DNA of 64,000 nucleotides from Candidatus Acidulodesulfobacterium acidiphilum (lineage in GTDB: Bacteria; SZUA-79; Acidulodesulfobacterales; Acidulodesulfobacteraceae): positions 1-64,000 of the forward strand of contig SHMQ01000004.1 in NCBI GenBank assembly GCA_008534395.1. Reading direction: 5' to 3'. A model generated the notes under the pieces. That model had not been told where the DNA came from. It did not search any database and saw nothing but the letters and a program-made list of their open reading frames with translations. Shown here piece by piece: positions 1 to 9,536 of the stretch (positions within the stretch are counted from its first letter, which is position 1; every line of letters starts with the position of its first letter). The position numbers were made by a program, and so were the translations under genes.

Positions 1-247
1 AACAATTAGCAAATCTGGCACGCTTTAAAGAAAGATTATGGGAATTTAATAGAATAGAAGGCGATTTTTTAATTGTTAAAATATTGCTAAAATTTTGTAC
101 AAGTAATTTTTTGCCGCTATATACTTTGCTATGGTAATTACTGACTGAAGATATATTGTAAAAATAATTCAAATCATGCATGCCGACAGATAATGAAATA
201 CTGAGAAAAGCAAGGAAAATAAAAGTAACCTGCAAGTACTTATTCAT
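1..247 (-). CDS. N-terminal part of an unidentified secreted protein (cut by window edge)
   Basis: On the minus strand an ATG at 247-245 opens a frame that stays open to the window edge (about 82 codons). It begins MNKYLQVTFIFLAFLSIS, a typical signal peptide: one Lys, a hydrophobic core, then a polar stretch. The rest that is visible is rich in Asn, Ser and Lys and matches no family I recognise. No clear Shine-Dalgarno precedes the ATG. It lies downstream of the efflux operon on the same strand, with a 150-base spacer (248-397) in which I see no convincing terminator. The gene could instead be a chance frame; the signal peptide is the main argument for it. Confidence 0.45.
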   Translation of the reverse strand, partial: MNKYLQVTFIFLAFLSISLSVGMHDLNYFYNISSVSNYHSKVYSGKKLLVQNFSNILTIKKSPSILLNSHNLSLKRARFANC

Positions 248-397
248 TATTTACTAATTTATTGTTGAAATTTTTAATTTTTATTTAAAATAATAAATAT
301 TAGCTTATAATAGCATAATTTTACGGGTTTTGTAAAATAAAATTTTTGGAGATTGCAGAAAGCAGTTTGATTGTAATTACATTAAATATAATCTAAA

Positions 398-3300
398 TTA
401 GCCGTTATGTTGGGATTTAATTCTGTTTGTATCTGTTTTACTTTTACTAAAAAGCCCGACGTATATAATGGGGGCAAGCCACAGGGACATAAAAACGGAT
501 ATTAGCAAGCCGCCCATAACCGCAACGGAAAGGGGTTTCAGTAGATCCGTACCTCTTCCTATGCCTATAGCCAGCGGCAGAAAACCGAAAACGTCCGCAA
601 GCATAGTCATCAGTATTGGACGAAGGCGTTCTCTGGCGGCAAGAAAAACGGACGACGGGCTTGGGGACGAGTTAACGGTGCCGCTGATCTGCCTCGACCT
701 TGCGAATATAAGAATTGCATTATTGGTGGAAATTGCAAAAACTAAAAGAATGCCTAGAAATGCCGTGCTATCTAGTTCTATACCGGTTATTAAAAGAGCG
801 GCAAGCGCTCCTGCTCCCGACAGCGCAATAGCCGTCATAGATGCTATTGCAGCACGCTGGCTTGCGAACTGAAAACCGAAAAAGACGAATATAAGTATAA
901 GCGCAAACGTGAGCATAACGGCCATCTGTTTAAAGCTTTTTACCTGCGAACGATAATATCCTCCGATAGAGGCGGTAACGGACGGCGGAAGATGCATAGA
1001 ATCGATAACCTTGCGGGCTTTAGCCGCGCCCGCCGAAAGACCTTCGCCTTTTACCGGCTGAATGAAGATATAGGCATATGGAGCCATATTCTGGTGGGTT
1101 ATAAAAGGAACTGCTTTTTTGACGCGTATTTTAGAAATATAATCTAATCTTGTATGCGTCCCGTTTTTAAGGGTAAAAGGCCAATTTTTTAGCTCGGATA
1201 CCGAGACGGATTTATTTTTAATAAAGACACGCACGGGCAGTACCTGTTCTCCGTACAGCAAAAAGCCGGCTTTCTGTCCCCACAGGAGCCTTTTGACTTT
1301 ATCCGCTATAACGGGCGGAGATATGCCGTAAACCGCCGCATAATAGGACGGCGTAAGGGTTATTTCCGGTCCTGCCGAAGGAGATTTAAAATTGACGTAC
1401 TGGAAATTGCCGGTTTTTCTTAATTTATTTGCTAGAATTTTACCGTATTTTCTGAGCGCATTGGAGCTTTTGCCGAAAAGCATGACTTCTAAAGGCGCAT
1501 GGGAGCCCGATAAAAACCCGAGACGGTTTACCATGAGCTGTTGAAAATTAAGGTCGATTAGGTCGGGAGCCGCATTATGAAACTTATTATAAAGTTTTCT
1601 CATTATTTTTTCGGTAGTTTCGGTGCGGTTTCTTTTTAAAACTATCGTTAAATCGCCCTTATTAGGCGTAGAATAAGGATTGTCCAAACTCCTGCCTACT
1701 ACTAATGAAACCTTTTTTACGTTAGAGTTTTCTTTAGCTATGCGCATAAGATATTTTCCGGTTCTTTCGGTGCCGGCAACGCTGCTTCCCACGGGAGTCC
1801 TGAACGGAACTACAAAAATACCTTCGTCCCATTTCGGCAAAAAAGCCGTCCGCAGATAAAACATAGAAAACGCTATAGTTATTATGAGCGCAAAAATTAT
1901 CGGCAATGCAAGCCAAGGCGACCTCATGCCCTTAATCAGTATATAGCCGTAAATTTTTCTAAGCCTGTTTTTTTTATAAATTTTACTTTTTTTTCCGGCG
2001 TTTTTTCTTTTTGCAAGCATTATAGTAAGTATCGGAGTAAGAGTTAAAGCCGTTAACTGCGACGTTATCAGCGCGATAACTATCGAAAGCGCCATTTGCT
2101 TAAAAAGTATGCCGAGAGTTCCGTGTATAAAGATAAGGGGTATAAAAACTATGGAAGACGTAATTGTCGCCGCGGTCATAAGCGGAAGTATTTTGCCTAC
2201 GCGCTCTAATGCCGAGTCGCCGCCCATTTCATTAGCCAGCCCTCCCTTCATCTTATGAAAACCTCTTTCTACTATTACTATTGCATGGTCTATCATAGCT
2301 CCGATTGATGCCGTTAATCCGCCGAGCGTCATAATATTAAGACCGAAGCCTAAGGCATTAAGAATAACTACCGTTAAAGATACCGAAACGGGTATTACGG
2401 CAAGGGCTATAAGAGCGCCGTCCAGCCGCTTTAAAAAGAGAAATACTACGAACAATGCTATTAAGCCGCCGAGAATAAGGGCAATCCAGACGTCTTTAAG
2501 ATTGGAATGGATAAGTCGGCTTGTATTATAGACTGAAATTATTTTTAAACCTTTCGGCAGGCGGCCGTTTAAAGATTTAATGCGGCGGCCGATATTTCCG
2601 GCGACTTTAACCGTATTTATATTTAAATCCGGCATAATATCGATAAGAAGCGCGTGTCGGTAACCGCTTACCGCCGCTTCGCGGATTAACGGCGGAGACC
2701 CAATTTTTACGGTTCCTAAGTCTTTCAAGGGTAAAAGAGTATGTTTTACCTGAATCATAATATTGGAAAGAGCTTTTATATCCGCCGGACGCGGGGTAGT
2801 CGCGACTACGAACTGTTTATGATATGTATTCAGGACTCCCGAAAAAAAAGGTCCCTGATACGACCTTAGTATTTTTACGATGTTTTCCGGACCGATATGA
2901 TACTGGGCAAGACGAAGCGGATTTAAGTTTATTCCAGCCACGGGCCAGCCTCGTCCCGTTCCTTCTATCTGATAAATTCCTTTAACCGATAGTAAAGCAG
3001 GTCTTATCTTATAAGCAAAAGTTGACATCATTTCGGAACTGCCATAATTTTTACGGTTAGAAACAAGGGCATACTCGGCAAAAGGATATACGTTAGGAGA
3101 CATCAGCCGGACGGTCATCTTGCTGCCCGGCGGCAGCGCCACCTGACTTAAACGCGATTCAAGCATTAAATAAGCTATATGAGGTTTTATGTTCGATTGA
3201 AAATAAACGGTAATTTTAGATATACCGTTGCCGGTTTGCGAGCGGACTAGGCGGACGCCCTGTTCTCCTTCCGCCGCTGCTTCGAGAGGTTTGGTCGCCT

Positions 3301-3487
3301 GAACCAGCATAAATTTTACGGGCAATCTGCCGCTGTGTACTAAAACGGAAACTCTTGGAAAATTGACGTCGGGGAAAATGCTCTCGGACATATTGCGTGT
3401 ATAAAACCACCCGACGCCTATAATCATTAAAGAAAGAAGAATTACCGAAAATTTATTTTTCAAAAGAAAATTAAGATATCTTTTCAA
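398..3487 (-). CDS. RND-family efflux transporter permease (inner membrane)
   Basis: A 1029-residue inner-membrane proton-driven pump subunit of the AcrB/CzcA superfamily, the usual length. TM1 is near residues 12-30. A large periplasmic porter domain follows, then a TM2-6 block near 333-500, a second porter domain, and a final TM block near 865-1015. The TM4 proton-relay segment reads GAMIDHAIVIVER. D400 matches AcrB D407, but the second Asp is His401. The start is TTG at 3487-3485, because the upstream adaptor ends in the overlapping TTGA and a GGAG lies just upstream, so the two are translationally coupled. It is the last gene of the tolC-adaptor-pump operon. Substrate is not readable: the single-Asp TM4 recalls metal (HME) pumps, but other features are AcrB-like. 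Confidence 0.93.
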   Translation of the reverse strand: MKRYLNFLLKNKFSVILLSLMIIGVGWFYTRNMSESIFPDVNFPRVSVLVHSGRLPVKFMLVQATKPLEAAAEGEQGVRLVRSQTGNGISKITVYFQSNIKPHIAYLMLESRLSQVALPPGSKMTVRLMSPNVYPFAEYALVSNRKNYGSSEMMSTFAYKIRPALLSVKGIYQIEGTGRGWPVAGINLNPLRLAQYHIGPENIVKILRSYQGPFFSGVLNTYHKQFVVATTPRPADIKALSNIMIQVKHTLLPLKDLGTVKIGSPPLIREAAVSGYRHALLIDIMPDLNINTVKVAGNIGRRIKSLNGRLPKGLKIISVYNTSRLIHSNLKDVWIALILGGLIALFVVFLFLKRLDGALIALAVIPVSVSLTVVILNALGFGLNIMTLGGLTASIGAMIDHAIVIVERGFHKMKGGLANEMGGDSALERVGKILPLMTAATITSSIVFIPLIFIHGTLGILFKQMALSIVIALITSQLTALTLTPILTIMLAKRKNAGKKSKIYKKNRLRKIYGYILIKGMRSPWLALPIIFALIITIAFSMFYLRTAFLPKWDEGIFVVPFRTPVGSSVAGTERTGKYLMRIAKENSNVKKVSLVVGRSLDNPYSTPNKGDLTIVLKRNRTETTEKIMRKLYNKFHNAAPDLIDLNFQQLMVNRLGFLSGSHAPLEVMLFGKSSNALRKYGKILANKLRKTGNFQYVNFKSPSAGPEITLTPSYYAAVYGISPPVIADKVKRLLWGQKAGFLLYGEQVLPVRVFIKNKSVSVSELKNWPFTLKNGTHTRLDYISKIRVKKAVPFITHQNMAPYAYIFIQPVKGEGLSAGAAKARKVIDSMHLPPSVTASIGGYYRSQVKSFKQMAVMLTFALILIFVFFGFQFASQRAAIASMTAIALSGAGALAALLITGIELDSTAFLGILLVFAISTNNAILIFARSRQISGTVNSSPSPSSVFLAARERLRPILMTMLADVFGFLPLAIGIGRGTDLLKPLSVAVMGGLLISVFMSLWLAPIIYVGLFSKSKTDTNRIKSQHNG

Positions 3488-4497
3488 TGTTTTATCTCCA
3501 CGGGAACGCCGGATTTAAGTCTAGTAACGGGATATATTATTATCGGTTCTTCTGGTTTTATCCGCCCTTTAACGTATGCTATGCCGTTTTTTTGCCTAAT
3601 CACCTTTACGCCGACTGCTTGCGCTTTATTATTTACTATAGTAAATACCGCAGTTCCGCCTTTATGTATAAAAACCGCTCTTTTCGGCAAAGAAAAAACT
3701 GAGGCGGAAGATTCTTCAAATCGCAGTTTAACCCATTCGCTTGGAAGCAATATAGAATTCTTTTGCAGGCTTACATAAACCGGTACGAGTCCGTTATGAA
3801 ACGCATTGCCGCCGATAGATATTATTTTGCCTGTTTCACGGGTACGCCCTTTTTTTATTTTAACCGTCATATTTTTATAAAGTTCAAAACTTTGGGAAGG
3901 CGTTACATATGTTTTGACCCAGGGCAGGCCTTTTCCGTTTAGTACCGCTACGGGACTTCCTGCCGCAACGATAGCGCCGTTCGCCGCTATATAACGAACC
4001 GTTCCTTTTGAACGGGAAACGATAAGGCCTTCACTGCTTATCGATTCTAAAGAGCGAAGAGAATAGTATGCGTCGGACAGGCTTAAAGCAGCCGCCTCCA
4101 TGTTTTTTTTTGCGGCTACGCCGTAATGAAATAAAAGTTTCTCTCTTTTAAACTTTATCTTTGCGTACTTTACTTTACTCTTTGCGGAAATTATCTTTGC
4201 GTATAAACCTGGATTTACGACTCTTGCGATGACGGTTCCTGCTGCTACGAATTTTGGGAAAGAAAAAGATTCCATAAGTCTTCCCGTAAAAGGAGCTACA
4301 AAAACTTGCCTGCCGTTACTAATGACCTTTCCGATAGAAAAAATACTTTTTGCCGTGTAAGTTTTTTTAGCATATGCCACTTTTATCGGCATTACGGAAC
4401 CGGCAAAGGCTAAGGGCATGCCGATACCGCAAAGGATGCAGGAGATAAAAATTAAAATTGAAATCAAAATTACATTTTTCATAGTTTTCGGTCTCAT
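3484..4497 (-). CDS. RND efflux periplasmic adaptor (membrane fusion protein)
   Basis: This protein links the inner-membrane RND pump to TolC across the periplasm. I take the ATG at 4497-4495, which overlaps the tolC stop as ATGA and has GGAGAAGGAA just upstream, giving 337 residues. An in-frame start 36 codons earlier would lie inside tolC and add a basic, non-secretory leader. From the chosen start there is a signal/anchor segment near residues 7-33, then a split lipoyl/barrel-sandwich domain around a short alpha-helical hairpin (Lys- and Ala-rich), and a beta-barrel and membrane-proximal domain. The gene ends TGA at 3486-3484, overlapping the TTG start of the pump gene. Its position between tolC and the pump gene supports the role. 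Confidence 0.9.
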   Translation of the reverse strand: MRPKTMKNVILISILIFISCILCGIGMPLAFAGSVMPIKVAYAKKTYTAKSIFSIGKVISNGRQVFVAPFTGRLMESFSFPKFVAAGTVIARVVNPGLYAKIISAKSKVKYAKIKFKREKLLFHYGVAAKKNMEAAALSLSDAYYSLRSLESISSEGLIVSRSKGTVRYIAANGAIVAAGSPVAVLNGKGLPWVKTYVTPSQSFELYKNMTVKIKKGRTRETGKIISIGGNAFHNGLVPVYVSLQKNSILLPSEWVKLRFEESSASVFSLPKRAVFIHKGGTAVFTIVNNKAQAVGVKVIRQKNGIAYVKGRIKPEEPIIIYPVTRLKSGVPVEIKH

Positions 4498-5951
4498 AGT
4501 TTTCCTTCTCCGGAGGGGATTATTCCCATATCTATATCTAATTGAGAAATTGCCAAATAAAACCCGTTTACCGCTTTGACAAGTTCTATACGCGATTTTA
4601 TCCAATTATTCTGGGCTTCCTGCAATTCAAGGGCATTAAAAGCCCCTGCCAAATAAGCCTCTTTCGTCATATTAAAAACTTCACCGGATTTTTTGACTAA
4701 AACTTTTACTCCATAAATTTTATTTTTTGAGGCAGACGCTCTGCCGTAATCTATTGTAAGCCTTTTTTTTACGGACAATTTAACTGCTGATGCGGCGGAT
4801 TTAAGCGCCATAAGCCTTTCATTCGCCGCGTCTATGTAACCTTTATGAAGTCCGAAATTATAAATAGGAACGTTCAGCATGACGAAAAACTGCCACCCAA
4901 GATTAGGGGCGTCGAAGGAACTTACGGTGTCTTCTCCGTATGCGGCGCCGCCCTGAATGTTCGGGAGACTTCCGGCTTTACTTATTGAAACGGATGATTT
5001 GGCGGATTTAATTTCCGCATCGGCTATTTTAAGCAGAGGCTGTTTTTTTATAGCTTTAGAAATCAGCCTTTTTAAAGGAGGAATCCGGTAATTGAAACCG
5101 GCGCTGTTCGGAGCGTTTATGCGCAAAGAAAGTTTTGCATGACGGATGCTGCCGTAAAATATCTCCATAAGAAACATTCGTTCAGAGGATTTTAATTTTG
5201 ATTTCAAAATTTCCAGATTAGTTTTAATTTTGTCGGTCATAAGTTCAGTCTGAACGACGTCAAAACGCGAAAGACTGCCGGCTTTATATCCTATTTTTGC
5301 GGCGGTTAAAATTTTTTTCGCGCCGCTTAGCGCTTTTCGTTCTATTTTTATTTCGTCTTTTAGCAGGATAAGTCCGTAAAAATATTGCGTTATACGGGCG
5401 GCAGTGAAAAGGCGCGCCAGACGAAGCATGTATTCCGCAATCTTAAGATTATCTCCCGCAAGCGAAATTTCGCCGTATATTTTCGGGTCGAATATCGGAA
5501 CGCTTAAACTTACCTGCCCTATTAACTCCCTCATTCCGTTTGCTGAAGCGAATACGGGATATCCGTTTTTCGTTCGTGTCCAGATTCCTCCGGCATTTAC
5601 TGCGATATCCGGAAGTAAACCGGCGTCCGCCGCTTTTTCTAAGTCCGTTTTTTCTGATATTATATGCTCGGCTTCTAAAATGTTTCCTTGATTTGCTAAA
5701 GCTCTTTTAATAGCCTGTGTTAAGGTTATTTTTATAATTCCGTCAGATATTGAAGGTTGAATTCCAAATGTTTTAATTAATTTTATTTTATTTACCTTAT
5801 TAAATTTTAAATAGTTGCCGGCATTATGTGCTTTTGAGATGTTGTAGGCACATGCCGTTTTGACTAAATTGAATATATTTAAGGCGGATATGATGATTAA
5901 AAATAAAAATATAAAAACCGTTTTTTCCGCAGCCGAAATTTTTTTTTGCAT
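4494..5951 (-). CDS. TolC-family outer membrane efflux protein
   Basis: First gene of the efflux operon: the outer-membrane channel that receives substrate from the adaptor-pump pair. It is 485 residues, the normal TolC/OEP length. There is an N-terminal hydrophobic export signal near residues 12-35, then two OEP repeats of long amphipathic helices rich in Ala, Lys and Ser (roughly 75-275 and 285-480). The C-terminal repeat has the typical RLTIDYGRA and ELQEAQNNW-type helices. The ATG at 5951 has no good Shine-Dalgarno. It is divergent from the metallo-hydrolase gene across a very AT-rich 122-base spacer (5952-6073) that must hold both promoters. Stop and adaptor start overlap by four bases. 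Confidence 0.92.
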   Translation of the reverse strand: MQKKISAAEKTVFIFLFLIIISALNIFNLVKTACAYNISKAHNAGNYLKFNKVNKIKLIKTFGIQPSISDGIIKITLTQAIKRALANQGNILEAEHIISEKTDLEKAADAGLLPDIAVNAGGIWTRTKNGYPVFASANGMRELIGQVSLSVPIFDPKIYGEISLAGDNLKIAEYMLRLARLFTAARITQYFYGLILLKDEIKIERKALSGAKKILTAAKIGYKAGSLSRFDVVQTELMTDKIKTNLEILKSKLKSSERMFLMEIFYGSIRHAKLSLRINAPNSAGFNYRIPPLKRLISKAIKKQPLLKIADAEIKSAKSSVSISKAGSLPNIQGGAAYGEDTVSSFDAPNLGWQFFVMLNVPIYNFGLHKGYIDAANERLMALKSAASAVKLSVKKRLTIDYGRASASKNKIYGVKVLVKKSGEVFNMTKEAYLAGAFNALELQEAQNNWIKSRIELVKAVNGFYLAISQLDIDMGIIPSGEGKL

Positions 5952-6073
5952 AAAAATTTAATGAAAGATATAATAATGCATAATACATAATATAATTTTA
6001 ATTATGTGTTGTATTATATATAATGTTCTTTGATTATGCAAATTACCGGAATTAATCAATAGGAGGGTAAGGG

Positions 6074-7450
6074 ATGATAATAAAATCTTTCGGAGCGGCA
6101 AAAAATGTTACGGGAAGTTGCCATATGCTCATAGACGAGAAAGATGGTTCGAGTGTAATGATAGATTTTGGTTTGTTTCAGGAAAGGGAATTTGAAGACA
6201 GAAACTACAAACTAGATTTTGACCCTAAAGACCTCGATTATCTGATTTTAACGCACGCACATATAGACCATTGCGGCAGGATTCCGTTTTTGGCTAAAAA
6301 CGGATTTAAAGGGCGGATTTTATGTACGAAGCCTACTTATCAGCTTGCGAAGGTATTGCTTTTAGACACAGGAAAAATAATGACGGAAGGCTACAGATAC
6401 GAATTGAAAAAAGCCTTAAGGAGAAACGAAGAGAAACCCCGTCTTTTATACGACGAATCAGACGTGCTTGGTTCTTTTGATTATTTCGACCCCGTTCTGG
6501 AATACGGAAAACCCCATGAATTAAAAAACGGTTTTGTCGTTTCAGTGCATGATGCCGGACATATTTTAGGTTCTTCTTTTGTAAAAGTCGGTAAAAACGG
6601 CAAATCGGCAATATTTTCCGGCGACCTCGGAAACAAAGAAAAACCTATAGTTAGAAATTTCGAGTATCCCGACGAGGCGGATATAGTATATACCGAAACA
6701 ACCTACGGCGACAGAAATCACAGAAGTTTTAAAGAATCAAAAGAAGAATTTTTGGCGGCTATAACGGAAACTTTTAAAAATAACGGCAATGTATTAATTC
6801 CAAGCTATGCTACGGAAAGGGCGCAGGATATACTGTATATGCTCAGGGAGTTTTACGAACAAGGGCTTTTGCCGAAATGCAGGGTTTTTTTGGATTCTCC
6901 TCTCGCGTTAAACGTTACTAATATATTCGTCCAAAATTTTTCTTACTTTAAAGAAGACAATATTCCGCTTTTTAAAAAAGGCGACCCTTTCGATTTTCCG
7001 TATTTAAATATAGTAAAAGACATAGAAGAATCGAAAAGTATAAACAAAGTATCGGAAAGAGCCGTTATAATAGCAGGAAGCGGTATGCTGCACGGCGGCA
7101 GGATCCTTCATCACCTTAAACATAATATATGGAAAAAAGAAAATGCGGTAATATTTGTAGGTTATCAGGCAAAAGGAACGCTCGGCAGAAAAATAGTGGA
7201 AAAAGAACAGGCAGTTCGTATTTTGGGCGAAAACTTTAAAGTTAATGCCAAAATTTATACTATAAACGGTTTTTCGTCGCACGCAGACCAGAATGAGCTC
7301 ATGGAATGGATTAGCGCCTTAAAGTTCAAGCCTCAAAAAGCTTGCCTAGTTCACGGCGACGAAGACGTAATGAATGTTTATAAGGGCAAGCTGGAAGAAA
7401 AAGGGCTTGATGTTTATATACCTTCTTACGGAGAGGAAATAAATTTTTAA
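6074..7450 (+). CDS. Metallo-beta-lactamase fold, beta-CASP RNA-nuclease-like hydrolase
   Basis: A 458-residue protein of the CPSF73/YSH1-like bacterial group. The MBL signature HAHIDH covers residues 61-66; further metal ligands are H163 (AGHILG) and D184 (SGDLG). After the MBL half comes a beta-CASP insertion (from about residue 200, TYGDRNH) and the C-terminal motifs GFSSHADQ and LVHGDE. Family members are zinc-dependent RNA endo/exonucleases; the exact substrate of this bacterial branch is usually unknown. An AGGAGGG ribosome site sits 6 bases before the ATG, so the start is firm. It stands alone, 31 bases ahead of the GGDEF gene and possibly co-transcribed with it. Confidence 0.92.
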   Translation: MIIKSFGAAKNVTGSCHMLIDEKDGSSVMIDFGLFQEREFEDRNYKLDFDPKDLDYLILTHAHIDHCGRIPFLAKNGFKGRILCTKPTYQLAKVLLLDTGKIMTEGYRYELKKALRRNEEKPRLLYDESDVLGSFDYFDPVLEYGKPHELKNGFVVSVHDAGHILGSSFVKVGKNGKSAIFSGDLGNKEKPIVRNFEYPDEADIVYTETTYGDRNHRSFKESKEEFLAAITETFKNNGNVLIPSYATERAQDILYMLREFYEQGLLPKCRVFLDSPLALNVTNIFVQNFSYFKEDNIPLFKKGDPFDFPYLNIVKDIEESKSINKVSERAVIIAGSGMLHGGRILHHLKHNIWKKENAVIFVGYQAKGTLGRKIVEKEQAVRILGENFKVNAKIYTINGFSSHADQNELMEWISALKFKPQKACLVHGDEDVMNVYKGKLEEKGLDVYIPSYGEEINF

Positions 7451-7481
7451 CCGAAAACTATAACGCAAGAAATAAAAATAT

Positions 7482-9434
7482 GTGTATATATGGCATATGG
7501 CGATTAACAGGCTGAACAATAATAAAACGATAATAATAACCGGAATAGCTGCTATAATTTTATGGATAATAACAGCCGCCGTAACTTTCGACAGGACTTT
7601 TATACCTTTAAAAAACTATATAGGCAAAAATTCAAAAATAGTATTAGAAGTATCCGTAATTAACGACGATTTAACCCGAACAGGCTCTTTAATAAAAAGG
7701 GTAATTTTTTACGAAACATATAAACCCGTTAACTATAAAAATAAAGTCAAAAAATATCTAAAAAAATTATCTCTTATCGTAAATAAGACCGACGGTGATT
7801 ATAAAAAATTATTTATCCTGCTAAACATTAAAACTCCTGTAAAATTAAAAAAAATATCTCTTCGCAATAATAAATATTTTTCCTCGTTTGCTCGAAAATC
7901 TTACTATCACTGGGAATATGTTTCAAAGCCGATAATCAAAAGATTTATTAAGTATTCCAGTCTTGTGACTTTAAAATTGTCGGACAAAATGTTTCTCGAA
8001 TATACCCTGAATAAATCCGTTTTGCCGACGTATGCGTTTATCCGTAAAATATCCGCCGGTTTCGTATATTTAGTCCGTTTTGCCGCATTCGTATTTATTT
8101 TTGGAACAATAGTAATTATATTTCTCGGCATTCTCGTCATATATTATTTAAACAAATTTTTTCGAGAAATCAGGAAAAGCGAAGAGAGATTTAGGACTAT
8201 GTTTGATAGCAGTCCGGTCGCGCATCTGGTTAAGGACATAGAAACGGGAAATATTATCGACGCTAATAAAACGGCGGAAAAGTTTTACGGTTATACAAGA
8301 AAAGAGTTAACGGCTATGAATATTACCGATATTGCTTTAGTAAGCAAAGAAGAAGATAAGCGGTTTAGAATGGAAGCGTATAGTAAAGGCATAGGAAACC
8401 CGATAGCAAAAATTTTTAATCATAAACTTAAAAATAACGACATAAAAAGAGTAGAAGTAACCCTCTCAAAAATAGAAATAGACGGCAAAGAATATCTTAT
8501 TAATTCGATTATAGATATAACGGAAAAAATACTTTACGAAAACTCTTTAAAGAAATCGGTCGAGTTTTTTAAAATATTGAGCGAGAACATTCCGTCAATA
8601 GTAAGCTTATACCGCGAAAAAGTAATTTACATGAATTCATTCTGTTTGAAAGCTCTCGGTTACTCCGTAGACGATATTGCCGATTTAAATCCGCTGGATT
8701 TAGTAGATGTGCGCGAAGAAGAAAAATTAAAATTGATTGAAAATATGAAACGAAGGCTTAACGGCGAATCGTTCAATGAAAAATACACGTTAAAAGTGAA
8801 GAAAAAGAACGGCGAAACATTCTGGGGAGAAATAATTGCCATGACCGTTTTTTTTGAAAATAAATGGACAGGACTCGTGATTATCACTGATGTCAGCGAC
8901 AGGGTAGTCAAAGAACTAAATTTGCAGAATGAAAGAGATATTTTCAAAGAAATTTCGGAGTTAGATGGCTTGACGAATATTGCTAACAGAAGGTCGTTTG
9001 ACGAGAGATTAGATAATTCTATAAGCGACGCTATGCTTAAAAATGCAAAATTTTCCTTGATAATGTTCGATATAGACCGTTTTAAGGAAATTAACGATAC
9101 CTTCGGGCATCAGGCGGGGGATTCAGTTCTTTCCGAGCTTGCGTTTTTAATTAAAGGGAATATAAGAAAGGATGATTTTTTTGCAAGGTTCGGCGGCGAA
9201 GAATTTATGATAATATCTAATAATATCGGGATTAGGGGCGCTGTAGAACTTGCCGAAAAATTAAGGCTAAAGGTGGAAACATACGACTTTTCCTCAAAAA
9301 TTAACGTCAAGTGTAGTTTCGGAGTAACGGCTTATAAACGGGAAGACAACGCCGAAAGCATAATAAAAAGAGCGGATGAAGCCATGTATAAGGCAAAACA
9401 AAACGGCAGGAACAGGGTTGAAAGCATAGAATGA
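7482..9434 (+). CDS. Membrane-bound PAS-PAS-GGDEF diguanylate cyclase
   Basis: Predicted cyclic-di-GMP synthase of 650 residues. TM1 is near 18-38, followed by an extracytoplasmic sensor of about 150 residues without recognisable family, TM2 near 192-222, two PAS domains (about 230-350 and 355-480) and a C-terminal GGDEF domain. The active site is RFGGEEF near residues 567-573. The product-inhibition site RxxD (RKDD) sits exactly five residues before GGEEF, so both catalysis and feedback look intact. The start used is GTG at 7482. An ATG five codons on (7497) is possible; neither has a strong ribosome site. No EAL domain is present, so it is a synthase only. Confidence 0.93.
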   Translation: MYIWHMAINRLNNNKTIIITGIAAIILWIITAAVTFDRTFIPLKNYIGKNSKIVLEVSVINDDLTRTGSLIKRVIFYETYKPVNYKNKVKKYLKKLSLIVNKTDGDYKKLFILLNIKTPVKLKKISLRNNKYFSSFARKSYYHWEYVSKPIIKRFIKYSSLVTLKLSDKMFLEYTLNKSVLPTYAFIRKISAGFVYLVRFAAFVFIFGTIVIIFLGILVIYYLNKFFREIRKSEERFRTMFDSSPVAHLVKDIETGNIIDANKTAEKFYGYTRKELTAMNITDIALVSKEEDKRFRMEAYSKGIGNPIAKIFNHKLKNNDIKRVEVTLSKIEIDGKEYLINSIIDITEKILYENSLKKSVEFFKILSENIPSIVSLYREKVIYMNSFCLKALGYSVDDIADLNPLDLVDVREEEKLKLIENMKRRLNGESFNEKYTLKVKKKNGETFWGEIIAMTVFFENKWTGLVIITDVSDRVVKELNLQNERDIFKEISELDGLTNIANRRSFDERLDNSISDAMLKNAKFSLIMFDIDRFKEINDTFGHQAGDSVLSELAFLIKGNIRKDDFFARFGGEEFMIISNNIGIRGAVELAEKLRLKVETYDFSSKINVKCSFGVTAYKREDNAESIIKRADEAMYKAKQNGRNRVESIE

Positions 9435-9536
9435 TAATGTGTAATTGTATATTATATGAATATATGATATAACTTAAAATATAAGTTTGATATCGATATA
9501 ATTATTAATAAAATAATAAAAGCGGGATAAATTTTT

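Noticed and set aside
15-29. TGGCAC as a sigma-54 -24 element near the left edge
   Set aside because: No GC pair at the -12 spacing, and it lies within a likely coding frame on the other strand.
468-872. 134-codon frame antisense to the RND pump
   Set aside because: The minus-strand pump sequence is continuous and conserved there; this is its shadow.
4498-4605. Longer N-terminus of the adaptor protein
   Set aside because: The extra 36 residues are basic and non-secretory, lie inside tolC, and the ATGA overlap with a ribosome site marks the real start.
398-5951. Naming the efflux operon as a specific metal (czc/cus) system
   Set aside because: No Met- or His-rich metal site or regulator is visible; substrate cannot be read from the sequence.
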